From Pseudomonas fluorescens (lineage in GTDB: Bacteria; Pseudomonadota; Gammaproteobacteria; Pseudomonadales; Pseudomonadaceae), in assembly GCF_001902145.1 (NCBI RefSeq), contig NZ_MRST01000020.1, positions 226,442 through 290,441 of the forward strand: a stretch of 64,000 bases of DNA, written 5' to 3'. This document shows positions 33,060 to 41,742 of this stretch, piece by piece. How positions within the stretch are numbered: the stretch's first letter is position 1; each line of letters begins with the position of its first letter. The notes under the pieces are model-generated. The model ran no database searches. It had not been told where the DNA came from and worked only from the letters and a program-made list of their open reading frames with translations. The position numbers were made by a program, and so were the translations under genes.

Positions 33060-33086
33060 TGTCGATTTCCCTCGGGGCCATTCGAC
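33060..33086 (+). promoter_or_regulatory. Putative ECF42 sigma promoter
   Basis: TGTCGA (33060-33065), a 17-base spacer and CGAC (33083-33086) match the ECF42 promoter pattern I recall (TGTCGA at -35, CGA/TC at -10). The element lies about 45 bases upstream of the first gene of an operon that encodes an ECF42-type sigma factor, so it is probably an autoregulated promoter. Confidence 0.65.
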
Positions 33087-33129
33087 TAAGGGTGTCTTCC
33101 GTGATTTTCCACCCCAAGGAGTCATCGCC

Positions 33130-33549
33130 ATGAGCACTGCAATCAAAAGCCTGATCGAACAATGGAAACACGCCGTCGTCAGTCGCGATATCGACAAGAT
33201 TGTCAGCTTTTACGCCGACGATATCGTCTCGTTCGACGCCGTAACCGCTCTGCAATTCAAGGGCAAGGCGGCCTACCGGACGCACTGGGAAGACTGTATG
33301 AAACACTGCCCCGGCCCCGGTATCTTCGAATTTCATGAACTGCATATCGTCCAAGCGCCAGACAGCGCCTTCGCTCACTGGCTGGCCCACTGTGGCGGCG
33401 CCGGGCCGGATGGCGAGGTGAAGGCCTGCTGGATGCGCGTGACCGCCGGCTACCAGCGTATCGATGGCCAATGGAAGGTGGTGCACGAGCACTGGTCGGC
33501 GCCGTTTGATATGCAAAGCGGCACGGCGTTGTTCGACCTGAAACCTTGA
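33130..33549 (+). CDS. NTF2-like/SnoaL-family protein (YybH-type)
   Basis: The 139-residue cone-shaped NTF2-like fold is seen in LIEQWKHAVVSRDIDKIVSFYADDIVSFDAV near residue 8, then YRTHWEDCMKHCPGPGIFEFHEL, and YQRIDGQWKVVHEHWSAPFD near residue 112. Members include small-molecule-binding proteins and enzymes; the ligand is unknown. It is first in the ECF42 operon, directly after the putative sigma promoter. CCAAGGAGTCATCGCC precedes the ATG at 33130. The longer open frame upstream is not coding. Confidence 0.82.
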   Translation: MSTAIKSLIEQWKHAVVSRDIDKIVSFYADDIVSFDAVTALQFKGKAAYRTHWEDCMKHCPGPGIFEFHELHIVQAPDSAFAHWLAHCGGAGPDGEVKACWMRVTAGYQRIDGQWKVVHEHWSAPFDMQSGTALFDLKP

Positions 33550-33591
33550 GCACCGCGAACTATAGTCAGTAGTCCGAAAACGGAGAACGCC

Positions 33592-33945
33592 ATGAAATAC
33601 CTGTGCCTGATCTACAGCGACGAACAGGTGTTGCACACCTCGCCCGACAGCCCCCACGACTCGGAGTGCCTGGCCTACGCAGAGGCCATCCAGGCCAGCG
33701 GGCGCATGCTCGCCGCCGAACCCCTGGAGTCGGTGACCACCGCCACCACCGTGCGAATGCGCAACGGCAAGCTGTCGATCACCGACGGGCCGTTTGCCGA
33801 AACCAAGGAGCAGCTCGCCGGGTTCTACCTGATCGACGCCAAGGACCTCAATGAAGCGCTCCAGGTGGCTGGCGGCATTCCGGCGGCCCGGGTCGGCAGT
33901 GTGGAAGTGCGCCCCGTGCGCCAACTGAATCTCTCAACACAATAA
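33592..33945 (+). CDS. YciI-like DGPF-domain protein
   Basis: The 117-residue protein has the YciI fold with the DGPF signature: MKYLCLIYSDEQ at the start, then RNGKLSITDGPFAETKEQLAGFYLID near residue 58 and AARVGSVEVRPV near the end. DGPF proteins are the standard genomic partner of ECF42 sigma factors; they are thought to act in detoxification or antioxidant metabolism, but the substrate is unknown. It lies between the NTF2-like and SRPBCC genes, with AACGGAGAACGCC before the ATG. Confidence 0.88.
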   Translation: MKYLCLIYSDEQVLHTSPDSPHDSECLAYAEAIQASGRMLAAEPLESVTTATTVRMRNGKLSITDGPFAETKEQLAGFYLIDAKDLNEALQVAGGIPAARVGSVEVRPVRQLNLSTQ

Positions 33946-33970
33946 TCAAAAGACTTGAGGAGGTTTCCCC

Positions 33971-34447
33971 GTGAACACTCAACCCGCCCAATTTGAACTG
34001 TCCATCAGCCGCTTGATCGATGCGCCGCGCCGCCGGGTGTTTCGCGCCTGGACCGAGCCAACCCTGCTGCAACAATGGTGGGGCCCCCACGGCATGACCA
34101 CCCCTGAATGCGAGATGAACCTGTGGGTCGGCGGCTTGTTCCGCACCTTGATGCGTGCGCCCGATGGCAGCGAGTACCCGACCCAGGGCGTTTTCCTGGA
34201 AATCGACGCGCCCAACCGCCTGGTATTTACCGACGCGTTCATGCCGGGCTGGGTGCCTTCGGGCAAGCCGTTCATGAGCGCCGAAGTCACCTTTGAAGAT
34301 GTCGGCGGCAAGACGCTCTACACCGCGCGCGCCATGCACTGGAGTGCCGAGGACAAGCAGGCCCACGAAGCCATGGGCTTTCATGACGGCTGGGGCCAGA
34401 GCCTGGACCGCCTGGTGAAGTTGGTGACCGAGGACGTGGTCGATTGA
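33971..34447 (+). CDS. SRPBCC (AHSA1-type START-like) protein
   Basis: The 158-residue protein has the AHSA1/SRPBCC hydrophobic-cavity fold: FELSISRLIDAPRRRVFRAWTEPTLLQQWWGP near residue 8, GGLFRTLMRAPDGSEYPTQGVFLEIDAPNRLVFTD near residue 52, and a C-terminal helix FHDGWGQSLDRLVKLV. It starts with GTG, with GAGGAGG at good distance. Its stop overlaps the sigma start (TTGA). SRPBCC proteins often accompany ECF42 operons; the ligand is unknown. Confidence 0.86.
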   Translation: MNTQPAQFELSISRLIDAPRRRVFRAWTEPTLLQQWWGPHGMTTPECEMNLWVGGLFRTLMRAPDGSEYPTQGVFLEIDAPNRLVFTDAFMPGWVPSGKPFMSAEVTFEDVGGKTLYTARAMHWSAEDKQAHEAMGFHDGWGQSLDRLVKLVTEDVVD

Positions 34448-35667
34448 CCGCGCAGATCGACGCTATTTACCGCCGCGAATCACGCCGCGTGCTTGCGACG
34501 TTGATTCGTGTGCTGGGGGATTTCGACCTGGCCGAGGAGGCGCTGCACGAAGCGTTTTTCGTCGCCCTGCAGCGCTGGCCCGAGGATGGCGTGCCGGATA
34601 ATCCACGGGCGTGGCTGGTGTCCACCGGCCGCTTCAAAGCCATCGACCGCCTGCGTCGGCAGTCGCGGTTTACCCCGTTATTGGAGGAGCAGGCCGAGGC
34701 GTTGGAGGCCGCGCCGTGGAGTGATGAAGACGTGGAAGACGACCGCCTGCGCCTGATGTTCACTTGCTGCCACCCAGCGTTGGCAGCCGACGCCCAGGTT
34801 GCGCTGACCTTGCGCGAGATCTGCGACCTGAGCACCGAGGCCATCGCTCACGCTTTTCTTGCCACGCCCACCACCATTGCCCAACGCATCGTGCGCGCCA
34901 AGGGCAAGATCCGTGAGGCGAAAATTCCCTATCAAGTGCCGTCCCGCGCCGAATTGCCCGAACGATTGGACAGTGTTTTGCGGGTCATTTACCTGGTGTT
35001 CAACGAGGGCTATTCGGCCTCAGCGGGTGCCGACCTCACCCGCGAGGACCTGACCTTGGAGGCCATTCGCCTGGGGCGTTTGCTGCTGGAGTTGCTGCCC
35101 GAGCCGGAAGTCATGGGCTTGCTGGCGTTAATGTTGCTGCACGAGTCGCGTCGGCCTGCCCGCACTTCTGCCAGCGGCGAACTGGTGCTGCTGGACGCTC
35201 AGGATCGTACGCTTTGGGACAGGGCCTTGATCGCTGAAGGCTGCGCATTGGTGGAGCAGGCGCTGATTACCCCACGCTTCGGGCCGTATTGCTTGCAGGC
35301 TGCGATTGCCGCCGTGCACGCCGAGGCACCCAGCGCGGTGCAAACCGATTGGCGGCAGATTGTCGGGCTCTACGATGTATTGCTCAGGGCTGTGCCGTCG
35401 CCGGTGATCGAGTTGAACCGTGCGGTAGCGGTGGCGATGGAGCAGGGGCCGTTGGCGGGGTTGGCGCTGGTAGACAACCTTTTGCAGCGCGGTGAGTTGC
35501 AGGACTACCACTTGGCGCATTCGGCGCGTGGGGAGTTTTGCCGGCAGTTGGGGCGGTTTGATGAAGCCCGCAGCGCGTACGAAAAAGCCTTGTCCCTGAC
35601 CCAACAGGCGCCAGAAAAACGCTTCATCACGCGACGCCTCGCCGAACTCAATTCCCCCAGACAGTGA
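34444..35667 (+). CDS. ECF42-type RNA polymerase sigma factor with C-terminal TPR-like extension
   Basis: This 407-residue sigma factor has region 2 (LIRVLGDFDLAEEALHEAFFVAL, WLVSTGRFKAIDRLRR) and region 4 (LTLREICDLSTEAIAHAFLATPTTIAQRIVRAKGKI), followed by a roughly 220-residue helical extension (DUF6596 and TPR-like, ending AEGCALVEQALI ... YEKALSLTQQAPE). This is the ECF42 layout, which lacks an anti-sigma factor and needs the C-terminal part for activity. It starts with TTG inside the stop of the SRPBCC gene. No anti-sigma gene follows; a REPIN does. Confidence 0.9.
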   Translation: MTAQIDAIYRRESRRVLATLIRVLGDFDLAEEALHEAFFVALQRWPEDGVPDNPRAWLVSTGRFKAIDRLRRQSRFTPLLEEQAEALEAAPWSDEDVEDDRLRLMFTCCHPALAADAQVALTLREICDLSTEAIAHAFLATPTTIAQRIVRAKGKIREAKIPYQVPSRAELPERLDSVLRVIYLVFNEGYSASAGADLTREDLTLEAIRLGRLLLELLPEPEVMGLLALMLLHESRRPARTSASGELVLLDAQDRTLWDRALIAEGCALVEQALITPRFGPYCLQAAIAAVHAEAPSAVQTDWRQIVGLYDVLLRAVPSPVIELNRAVAVAMEQGPLAGLALVDNLLQRGELQDYHLAHSARGEFCRQLGRFDEARSAYEKALSLTQQAPEKRFITRRLAELNSPRQ

Positions 35668-35676
35668 GGATCCAAA

Positions 35677-35776
35677 TGTAGGAGCGAGCTTGCTCGCGAA
35701 AAACTCACAGACGCCGCGTTTCTTCAGGAAGCACGCGTTATCGTTGACGTTCTTCGCGAGCAAGCTCGCTCCTACA
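35677..35776. repeat. REPIN, group A, reverse orientation
   Basis: Group A arms flank the reverse of the standard spacer (AAGCACGCGTTATCGTTGAC), so this copy is inverted compared with the one at 5035. It separates the convergent sigma and LysR genes. Confidence 0.92.
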
Positions 35777-35779
35777 GGC

Positions 35780-36634
35780 TCATTCCAGCATCTTGCCCAA
35801 CAACCAGCTCCCCGCAGGCCCCGGCGGCTGGTGCCGAGACCACAGGGCATCCACCGCCACCGAACGCGGCCAACTGCGCACCTTGAGTTCAACCAACTGG
35901 TTGCCGCCAAAACGCTCCACCAGCCAGCGTGGAATCGGTGCCCAGCCAAACCCCAGCTGTGCCATTTCCATCAGCATCAGGTAACTCGGCGCCGACCATA
36001 CTCGCTGCGTGCCGCGGTTTTCATTGGGGCTGATGATGCTCGCCAAACGCAACTCCCGGTGTTGTTGCAAGGTGTGCGGGTGAACCTTGTCCAGAGTCGC
36101 CAATGGGTGTCCAGGCGAGGCGAACAGCGCGATCTCCGTGCGCTCCTCCACGGTGGAGAAGGAAAGGTCCGGTGGGTAGGCTTCTTGTTTCTCGATAAAC
36201 GCGATCTGCGCCCGGCCACTTTGCACCAGCGCGATCAAGTCTTCGCATTCCGCGATCAGGCATTCCAGCTCAAGGTCCGGGTAGCGTTGCTCGAAGGCCG
36301 TGAGGGCGACCTCGAATCGATCGGATTGATAAGTATCGGACATGGCGATACTCAACTTCGGCTCCAGGCCTTGCGATAACTGACTGGCTGCCAGCTCCAG
36401 GCGGCTACTGGCTTCCAGCACCTGTTCTGCCCGTTGCAGCAACACTTGCCCCGCCGGCGTGAGGGTCGGCTTGCGGCTGCTGCGGTCAAACAGCACCACG
36501 TTCAGGTCAATCTCAAGGCTGGCCACTGCCGCGCTCACGGTGGACTGGCTTTTGCCCAGCTTGCGCGCCGCCGCGGAAAACGAGCCTTGGGTGGCAGCCT
36601 GGACAAACGCCTGAAGCACTTCATGGGAGGCCAT
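35780..36634 (-). CDS. LysR-family transcriptional regulator
   Basis: The 284-residue regulator has an N-terminal winged helix (VLQAFVQAATQGSFSAAARKLGKSQSTVSAAVASLEIDLN) and a substrate-binding-like effector domain from about residue 90. It is divergent from the PACE-family exporter gene, about 88 bases apart, which makes that gene the likely target; PACE exporters are often under a divergent LysR. The C-terminal end abuts a REPIN. The effector is unknown. Confidence 0.87.
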   Translation of the reverse strand: MASHEVLQAFVQAATQGSFSAAARKLGKSQSTVSAAVASLEIDLNVVLFDRSSRKPTLTPAGQVLLQRAEQVLEASSRLELAASQLSQGLEPKLSIAMSDTYQSDRFEVALTAFEQRYPDLELECLIAECEDLIALVQSGRAQIAFIEKQEAYPPDLSFSTVEERTEIALFASPGHPLATLDKVHPHTLQQHRELRLASIISPNENRGTQRVWSAPSYLMLMEMAQLGFGWAPIPRWLVERFGGNQLVELKVRSWPRSVAVDALWSRHQPPGPAGSWLLGKMLE

Positions 36635-36722
36635 GACTATCGCCTTGATCGATGGTTATTGGTTATGAAGTATCGAGACAAAGCCTGATCATGGCAACCA
36701 TCGTCACACACGGAGCCGGGTC

Positions 36723-37187
36723 ATGAACCCTACCAAATCCCTTATTGAACGCGTGTTCCAAGCCCTTGGTTTCGAGGGGCTGGCCTTATTGATTTGCACG
36801 CCGCTGTTGGTGTGGATCACCGGCCGGCCGGCTCTGGAGATGGGCGCAGTGACCTTGGGCATCAGCCTGTTGGCACTGAGCTGGAACGTGATATTCAACA
36901 GCCTGTTCGACCGCCTTAAAGCCCGCCTGCAACTGGCCAACGGTGGTTGGACCCGTGTGCTGCACGCGCTGCTATTTGAAGGCGGCCTGATTCTCTTGGC
37001 AGTGCCGTTGATTGCCGCCTTGATGAAGATCAGCCTGCTGGAAGCCTTCATCCTCGACATTGGCGTGTTGCTGTTCTTCCTGCCGTACACCTACGTGTAC
37101 CACTGGGGTTATGACGTATTGCGCGAGAAATTCGCCGGTAAAACCCCTGTCAACGGTAGGAGCGAGCTTGCTCGCGAAGATCGCTAA
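36723..37187 (+). CDS. PACE-family proteobacterial antimicrobial compound efflux transporter
   Basis: The 154-residue inner-membrane protein has four hydrophobic helices and two bacterial transmembrane pair repeats: ERVFQALGFEGLALLICTPLLVW near residue 9 (with Glu in the first helix), SWNVIFNSLFDRLKAR, and HALLFEGGLILLAVPLIAALMK, FFLPYTYVYHWGYDVLREK. The PACE family exports cationic biocides such as chlorhexidine or, naturally, short-chain diamines. The last 11 residues (NGRSELAREDR) are encoded by the REPIN at 37155. The natural end was probably shorter. Confidence 0.86.
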   Translation: MNPTKSLIERVFQALGFEGLALLICTPLLVWITGRPALEMGAVTLGISLLALSWNVIFNSLFDRLKARLQLANGGWTRVLHALLFEGGLILLAVPLIAALMKISLLEAFILDIGVLLFFLPYTYVYHWGYDVLREKFAGKTPVNGRSELAREDR

Positions 37188-37254
37188 CGATAACGCGGGG
37201 CCCCTGGAACCACGCGGCGTTCTTGAGTTTTTCGCGAGCAAGCTCGCTCCTACA
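37155..37254. repeat. REPIN, group A, overlapping the PACE gene end
   Basis: Group A arms (GGTAGGAGCGAGCTTGCTCG, then CGAAGATC) flank a diverged spacer. The left arm supplies the last codons and stop of the PACE gene, and the right arm ends 14 bases before the SDR gene end. Confidence 0.9.
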
Positions 37255-37268
37255 GAGGGGGCAGCCGT

Positions 37269-38027
37269 TTAGAGGAACATCCCGCCCGACGCCTCGATCC
37301 GCTGGCCGGTGATCCAATGACTGCCATCGGCCAGCAAGATCGAAATCGCCCCGCCAATGTCGTCCGGCAAGCCAGCGCGGCCCAGGGCGGTGTTATTGGC
37401 AACCATCGCATTCACATCGGTGTTATCGCGTACCGCGCCGCCGCCGAAGTCAGTGGCAATCGCGCCCGGTGCCAGGGTGTTCACGGTAATACCCCGTGGG
37501 CCCAGCTCTTTAGCCTGGTAGCGCGACAAGACTTCCACCGCGCCTTTCATGGACGCGTAGGCGGCATAACCCGGCAGGCTGAAGCGCGCCAGGCCGCTGG
37601 AGATATTGATAATGCGCCCGCCATCGCTGATCAGCGGCAGCAGTTTTTGCGTGAGGAAAAACGGTGCCTTCACATGGATCGCCACCAACTGGTCGAACTG
37701 GGCTTCGGTGGTTTCGGCGAAGCTTGCATAGGTGCCAACCCCGGCGTTGTTGATCAGGAAGTTGAAATGATCCTGGGCGAACACATCCTTGAGCAGGGTG
37801 CCGATCTGGCCAACGAATGCATCGAAGGTTGCGCTCTGGCTGACGTCCAGTTGCAGCATGGCAGCGCGACCGCCCAAGGCCTCTACCTGGGCAACCACGG
37901 CTTGGGCTTCGGCCGCTGCGCTGTGGTAAGTGCCGATGATGTCGATACCTTGCGCAGCCAGGTGCAGCGCGGCGCTTTTGCCCAGGCCACGGCTGGCGCC
38001 GGTGATGAGTGCGATTTTACGGGTCAT
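37269..38027 (-). CDS. Short-chain dehydrogenase/reductase
   Basis: The 252-residue SDR has the NAD(P)-binding TGASRGLGKSAALHLA near residue 8, NNAGVGTYAS near residue 92, and the catalytic Ser-Tyr-Lys: Ser in INISSGLARFSLPG near 141, Tyr in PGYAAYASMKGAVEV with Lys four residues later. It should reduce a carbonyl or oxidise an alcohol; the substrate is unknown. GAGGACTGCACC precedes the ATG. It is divergent from a LysR gene, 105 bases apart, a common SDR/LysR arrangement. Confidence 0.9.
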   Translation of the reverse strand: MTRKIALITGASRGLGKSAALHLAAQGIDIIGTYHSAAAEAQAVVAQVEALGGRAAMLQLDVSQSATFDAFVGQIGTLLKDVFAQDHFNFLINNAGVGTYASFAETTEAQFDQLVAIHVKAPFFLTQKLLPLISDGGRIINISSGLARFSLPGYAAYASMKGAVEVLSRYQAKELGPRGITVNTLAPGAIATDFGGGAVRDNTDVNAMVANNTALGRAGLPDDIGGAISILLADGSHWITGQRIEASGGMFL

Positions 38028-38132
38028 GGTGCAGTCCTCAGTGGGGGTCAGTGGGAGTGAGTGTATTTGTCCGCCTATAACGTGATAAACAGTGCTATTG
38101 CGGAATCACTGGCCGGATAAGGCGAACAATCC

Positions 38133-39029
38133 ATGAACAAGCTAGAGCTGCTGCGCACCTTCGTACGGGTGACCGAATTGTCGAGTTTCACCCAGGCCGG
38201 TGAAAGCCTCGGCCTGCCGCGCTCCACCGTGTCCGAGCATGTGCAGGCCCTGGAAGAGCTGCTCGGTGCGCGACTGTTGCAACGCACCACGCGCAAGGTG
38301 CAGGCGACCCAGGATGGCCGTGTGTTGTATGAACGCAGCAAGGACCTGCTGGCGCATATGGAAGAGCTCGAGGGCCTGTTTCGCCAGGATGAGACCCAAC
38401 TGGCCGGGCGCATTCGGGTGGACATGCCCAACGTCATGGCACGCAGCGTGATCTTGCCGAACTTGCCCGCCTTCATGGCGCGCCACCCGCTGATCGACAT
38501 GGAAATCAGCTGTTCGGACCGTCAGGTAGACCTGATCGCCGAAGGCTTCGACTGCGTGGTGCGTGTCGGCGCCCAGCCCGATCAACCCGTGGTAGCGCGA
38601 CGGATGTGCAGCATGCCGATGGTCAACTGCGCGAGCGCGGCGTATCTACAACGTTATGGTGTGCCCGAGACCTTGGCGGACCTGGCCAATCACCAACTGG
38701 TGCATTACGTGCGGCCACTGGGCGCACGCTCGGCAGGCTTTGAGTACTTGGTGGGTAACAAGGTGCAGCGGTTACCGATGGCCGGCCGGGTGACGGTCAA
38801 CAGCACAGATGCCTATCACTCGGCATGCCTGGGCGGGTTTGGCATCACCCAGGTGCCCCAGCTTGGGATACGCGACTTGTTGGCCAGCGGTGAGTTGGTG
38901 GCGGTGCTGCCCGATTACCAGGCACCGCCCCTGGATGTGTCGCTGTTGTATGCCGGCCAGCGGCATTTGCCCTTGCGGGTGCGGGTGTTCATGGACTGGT
39001 TGGCCGCCACCCTGCAAGCCCATCTTTAG
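38133..39029 (+). CDS. LysR-family transcriptional regulator
   Basis: The 298-residue regulator has the N-terminal winged helix (LELLRTFVRVTELSSFTQAGESLGLPRSTVSEHVQALEELLG) and an effector domain in which GRIRVDMPNVMARSVILPNLPAFM begins the first lobe near residue 89. It is divergent from the SDR gene and likely regulates it. The last four bases overlap the end of another LysR gene on the opposite strand. ATAAGGCGAACAATCC precedes the ATG. Confidence 0.88.
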   Translation: MNKLELLRTFVRVTELSSFTQAGESLGLPRSTVSEHVQALEELLGARLLQRTTRKVQATQDGRVLYERSKDLLAHMEELEGLFRQDETQLAGRIRVDMPNVMARSVILPNLPAFMARHPLIDMEISCSDRQVDLIAEGFDCVVRVGAQPDQPVVARRMCSMPMVNCASAAYLQRYGVPETLADLANHQLVHYVRPLGARSAGFEYLVGNKVQRLPMAGRVTVNSTDAYHSACLGGFGITQVPQLGIRDLLASGELVAVLPDYQAPPLDVSLLYAGQRHLPLRVRVFMDWLAATLQAHL

Positions 39030-39943
39030 CGGCGTGCCGACAACTGCTGGGGCGCCAGGAACGCGTCGTGGAAATAATCCCGGAACGCTTGCATCGCCGG
39101 GGTAAAGGCGCGTTCGCGGTGCCAGGCCAGGCCGACGCTCATGGGCGTGACCGGGTCGGTCACGGTCAGGGTTTCGATGCGTTTGCCTTCCAGGGACCAG
39201 GGCCGGTGCACCAGGTCTGACAGGATCGCCACGCCGCTGCCGTTGGCGACCATGCTGCGCACCGCCTCCACCGAGCTGGTGCGCAGCCGTACCTTGGGGG
39301 TTTGCCCGGCCTGTTCCCAGTAGCGCATGGCGCTGTGTTCGGCTTCATCGACGGTGAGCAGGATGTAGGGTTCTTGTGCCACGTCGGCCAGGCTCACGGC
39401 ACCGCGTTCGCACAACGGGTGATGGCTGGGCAGCCACAAGCGGCGCTCGGAGTTGAACAGAATTTCCGAGACGATATCCGCGTGGGTAAGGTTGGCGGTC
39501 AGCACCACGGCCATGTCGAACTGGCCGTCGAGCAGGCCCTGTTCGATGGCCTGGCGCTCCTGTTCGAACACCTCGATGGTTACGTCCGGATGCCAATGCT
39601 CCATGCGCTGTAAATGGTGCGGCAGGAAATAACCCAGCACGGTGTAACTGGCCGCCACCCGCAGCACGCCGCTGGCGCGGTAGTCCGGCAACGGGCTGTT
39701 GAGGGCGTCCTCCACGCTGCGCACAATCACATAGGCACGGTTGAGAAAATGCCGGCCGGCGTCGGTGAGGTTCATGCCCTGGGCCGAGCGCACGAACAAC
39801 TGCACGCCGAGCATGGCTTCCAGCTCCTTGATCGCCGTGGTCACCGCCGATTGGGAAATATTCAAGTGAATCGCCGCCTGGGATATCTGGCCGATCTCGG
39901 CAGTGGCGACGAAGTAGCGAATCTGGCGCAAGGTGAGGGACAT
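39026..39943 (-). CDS. LysR-family transcriptional regulator (near pxpABC)
   Basis: The 305-residue regulator has SLTLRQIRYFVATAEIGQISQAAIHLNISQSAVTTAIKELEAMLG as its winged helix and an effector domain from about residue 90. The start at 39943 (MSLTLRQ) is preferred because the family begins there; the open frame runs 20 residues further upstream. It is divergent from pxpA, 105 bases apart, and probably controls the 5-oxoprolinase operon. Confidence 0.88.
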   Translation of the reverse strand: MSLTLRQIRYFVATAEIGQISQAAIHLNISQSAVTTAIKELEAMLGVQLFVRSAQGMNLTDAGRHFLNRAYVIVRSVEDALNSPLPDYRASGVLRVAASYTVLGYFLPHHLQRMEHWHPDVTIEVFEQERQAIEQGLLDGQFDMAVVLTANLTHADIVSEILFNSERRLWLPSHHPLCERGAVSLADVAQEPYILLTVDEAEHSAMRYWEQAGQTPKVRLRTSSVEAVRSMVANGSGVAILSDLVHRPWSLEGKRIETLTVTDPVTPMSVGLAWHRERAFTPAMQAFRDYFHDAFLAPQQLSARR

Positions 39944-40048
39944 GAGCGATATCTGATTTTCAGAAGATGGGCCATCTGATAATAGATCTTCCCAAGGGGT
40001 CAAGCCCCGGCCTACTTTGCGGGCATCACCTTTGGCGGAGCGACCTCG

Positions 40049-40807
40049 ATGCAGGCAGTGGATTTCAATTCAGACATGGGCGAAGGCTTTGGCCCCTGGA
40101 CCATCGGCGACGGCGTCGACGCAGAACTGATGGCCTCTATCAGCTCGGCCAATATCGCCACCGGCTTTCACGCCGGCGACCCTGGCACCATGCGCCGCAC
40201 CGTCGAGCGCGCCAAGCAACTGGGTGTGGCCATCGGCGCGCACCCAGGCTTTCGTGACCTGGTGGGTTTCGGTCGCCGGCATATCAACGCACCGGCCCAG
40301 GAACTGGTGGACGACATGCTCTATCAGCTCGGTGCCCTGCGCGAAATGGCCCGCGCCCAAGGCGTGACCCTGCAACACATCAAGCCCCACGGCGCGCTCT
40401 ATATGCACCTGGCCCGCGATGAAGAGGCCGCCCGACTGTTGGTGCAAAACCTGCAAATCATCGAGCCCACGCTGTTGCTGTACTGCATGCCCAACTCGGT
40501 GATCTGGCGCATTGCCAAGGAACTGGGGCAGCCGGTGGTGCGCGAGTTCTATGCCGACCGTGAGTACGACCTGAGTGGCTCCATCGTGTTTACCCGCCAG
40601 GTGCGGGCGCTCGACCCAGCCACGGTCGCAGCGCGGGTCTTGCGTGCCTGCCAAACCGGCCTGGTACGTACCGTCGAAGGCGAAGACCTGGCGATCGAAT
40701 TCGATTCCATCTGCCTGCACAGTGACACGCCCGGTGCCCTGGAGCTGGTGGAGGCCACCCGTGAAGCCTTGGACCAGGCGGGTATCGACGTCAGAACACC
40801 CCAATAA
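40049..40807 (+). CDS. pxpA: 5-oxoprolinase subunit A (LamB/YcsF family)
   Basis: The 252-residue protein matches Pxp[20 protein letters not shown] at the start, [30 protein letters not shown] near residue 33, [17 protein letters not shown] near residue 67, and [15 protein letters not shown] near residue 111. With PxpB and PxpC it opens 5-oxoproline to glutamate using ATP. CGGAGCGACCTCG precedes the ATG. It is first in a three-gene operon, 56 bases before pxpB. No transporter gene is linked. Confidence 0.93.
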   Translation: MQAVDFNSDMGEGFGPWTIGDGVDAELMASISSANIATGFHAGDPGTMRRTVERAKQLGVAIGAHPGFRDLVGFGRRHINAPAQELVDDMLYQLGALREMARAQGVTLQHIKPHGALYMHLARDEEAARLLVQNLQIIEPTLLLYCMPNSVIWRIAKELGQPVVREFYADREYDLSGSIVFTRQVRALDPATVAARVLRACQTGLVRTVEGEDLAIEFDSICLHSDTPGALELVEATREALDQAGIDVRTPQ

Positions 40808-40863
40808 GATCCAACCCTTACTTTTTTGCCTGCCTTTCTACAATGATTCCAAGAGGAACAGAC

Positions 40864-41742
40864 ATGGCTGAAACGTCCCCCATCCGCTACAGCTTCGGCG
40901 GTGATGAACACCTGTTTGCCGAGGTCAGCGACAGCATGTCCCTGGAGGCTTTTTTCAAGGGCATGGCGGTGACCCGCGCCGTGGAGCGCCTGGCGCTGGA
41001 AGGCGTACTGGATGTCTGCCTGGCCAACGCATCGTTCCAGATTCGCTTCGACCCTGACCGCATTACCCCCCACACGTTGCTCGACGCTGTGCAAAGCGCC
41101 GAAGCCCAGGCGGTGACCGAGCGCACCTTGCGCACGCGCATCATCGAAATCCCGGTGCTCTATAACGACCCCTGGACCCACGAAACCCTGATGCGTTTTC
41201 GTGACCGCCACCAAGACCCCAGCGGCACAGACCTGGAATACGCGGCACGCATCAATGGCCTGGCCGACGTGGACGCGTTCATCGCCGCCCACAGTGGGGC
41301 GCCGTGGTTTGTGTCGATGGTCGGCTTTGTCGCGGGCTTGCCGTTCATGTTCCAGATGGTCGAACGCGAGCGGCAATTGCAGGTACCCAAGTACCTGCGG
41401 CCACGCACCGACACGCCGAAATTGACCCTGGGCCATGGCGGCTGCTTTGGCTGTATCTACTCAGTGCGTGGCGCGGGCGGTTATCAGATGTTCGGCGTTA
41501 CCCCGGCGCCGATCTACGACCCGGCGCAGCAGTTGGCGTACCTCAAGGAGCACATGGTGTTCTTCCGCCCTGGCGATATCGTGCAGTTCAAGCCGATGGA
41601 CCGCGAGGCTTATGACCGGGCGGTCGCCGAGGTGGACGCCGGGCGTTTCGACTTGCGCATTCGCCCGGTGGAATTTTCCCTGGATGCCTTTCTCGCCGAC
41701 CCCATCGGCTATCCGAAAACCCTGCAGGAGGCGCTGGCATGA
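40864..41742 (+). CDS. pxpB: 5-oxoprolinase subunit B (KipI family, allophanate-hydrolase-like)
   Basis: The 292-residue protein has IRYSFGGDEHLFAEVSDSMSLEA at the start and, in the second half, GLPFMFQMVERERQLQVPKYLRPRTDTPKLTLGHGGCFGCIYSVRGAGGYQMFG. It matches KipI/PxpB but is longer than B. subtilis KipI (about 240), as in several Pseudomonas members. It forms a complex with PxpC. The start at 40864 is preceded by AAGAGGAACAGAC. It overlaps pxpC by ATGA. Confidence 0.9.
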   Translation: MAETSPIRYSFGGDEHLFAEVSDSMSLEAFFKGMAVTRAVERLALEGVLDVCLANASFQIRFDPDRITPHTLLDAVQSAEAQAVTERTLRTRIIEIPVLYNDPWTHETLMRFRDRHQDPSGTDLEYAARINGLADVDAFIAAHSGAPWFVSMVGFVAGLPFMFQMVERERQLQVPKYLRPRTDTPKLTLGHGGCFGCIYSVRGAGGYQMFGVTPAPIYDPAQQLAYLKEHMVFFRPGDIVQFKPMDREAYDRAVAEVDAGRFDLRIRPVEFSLDAFLADPIGYPKTLQEALA

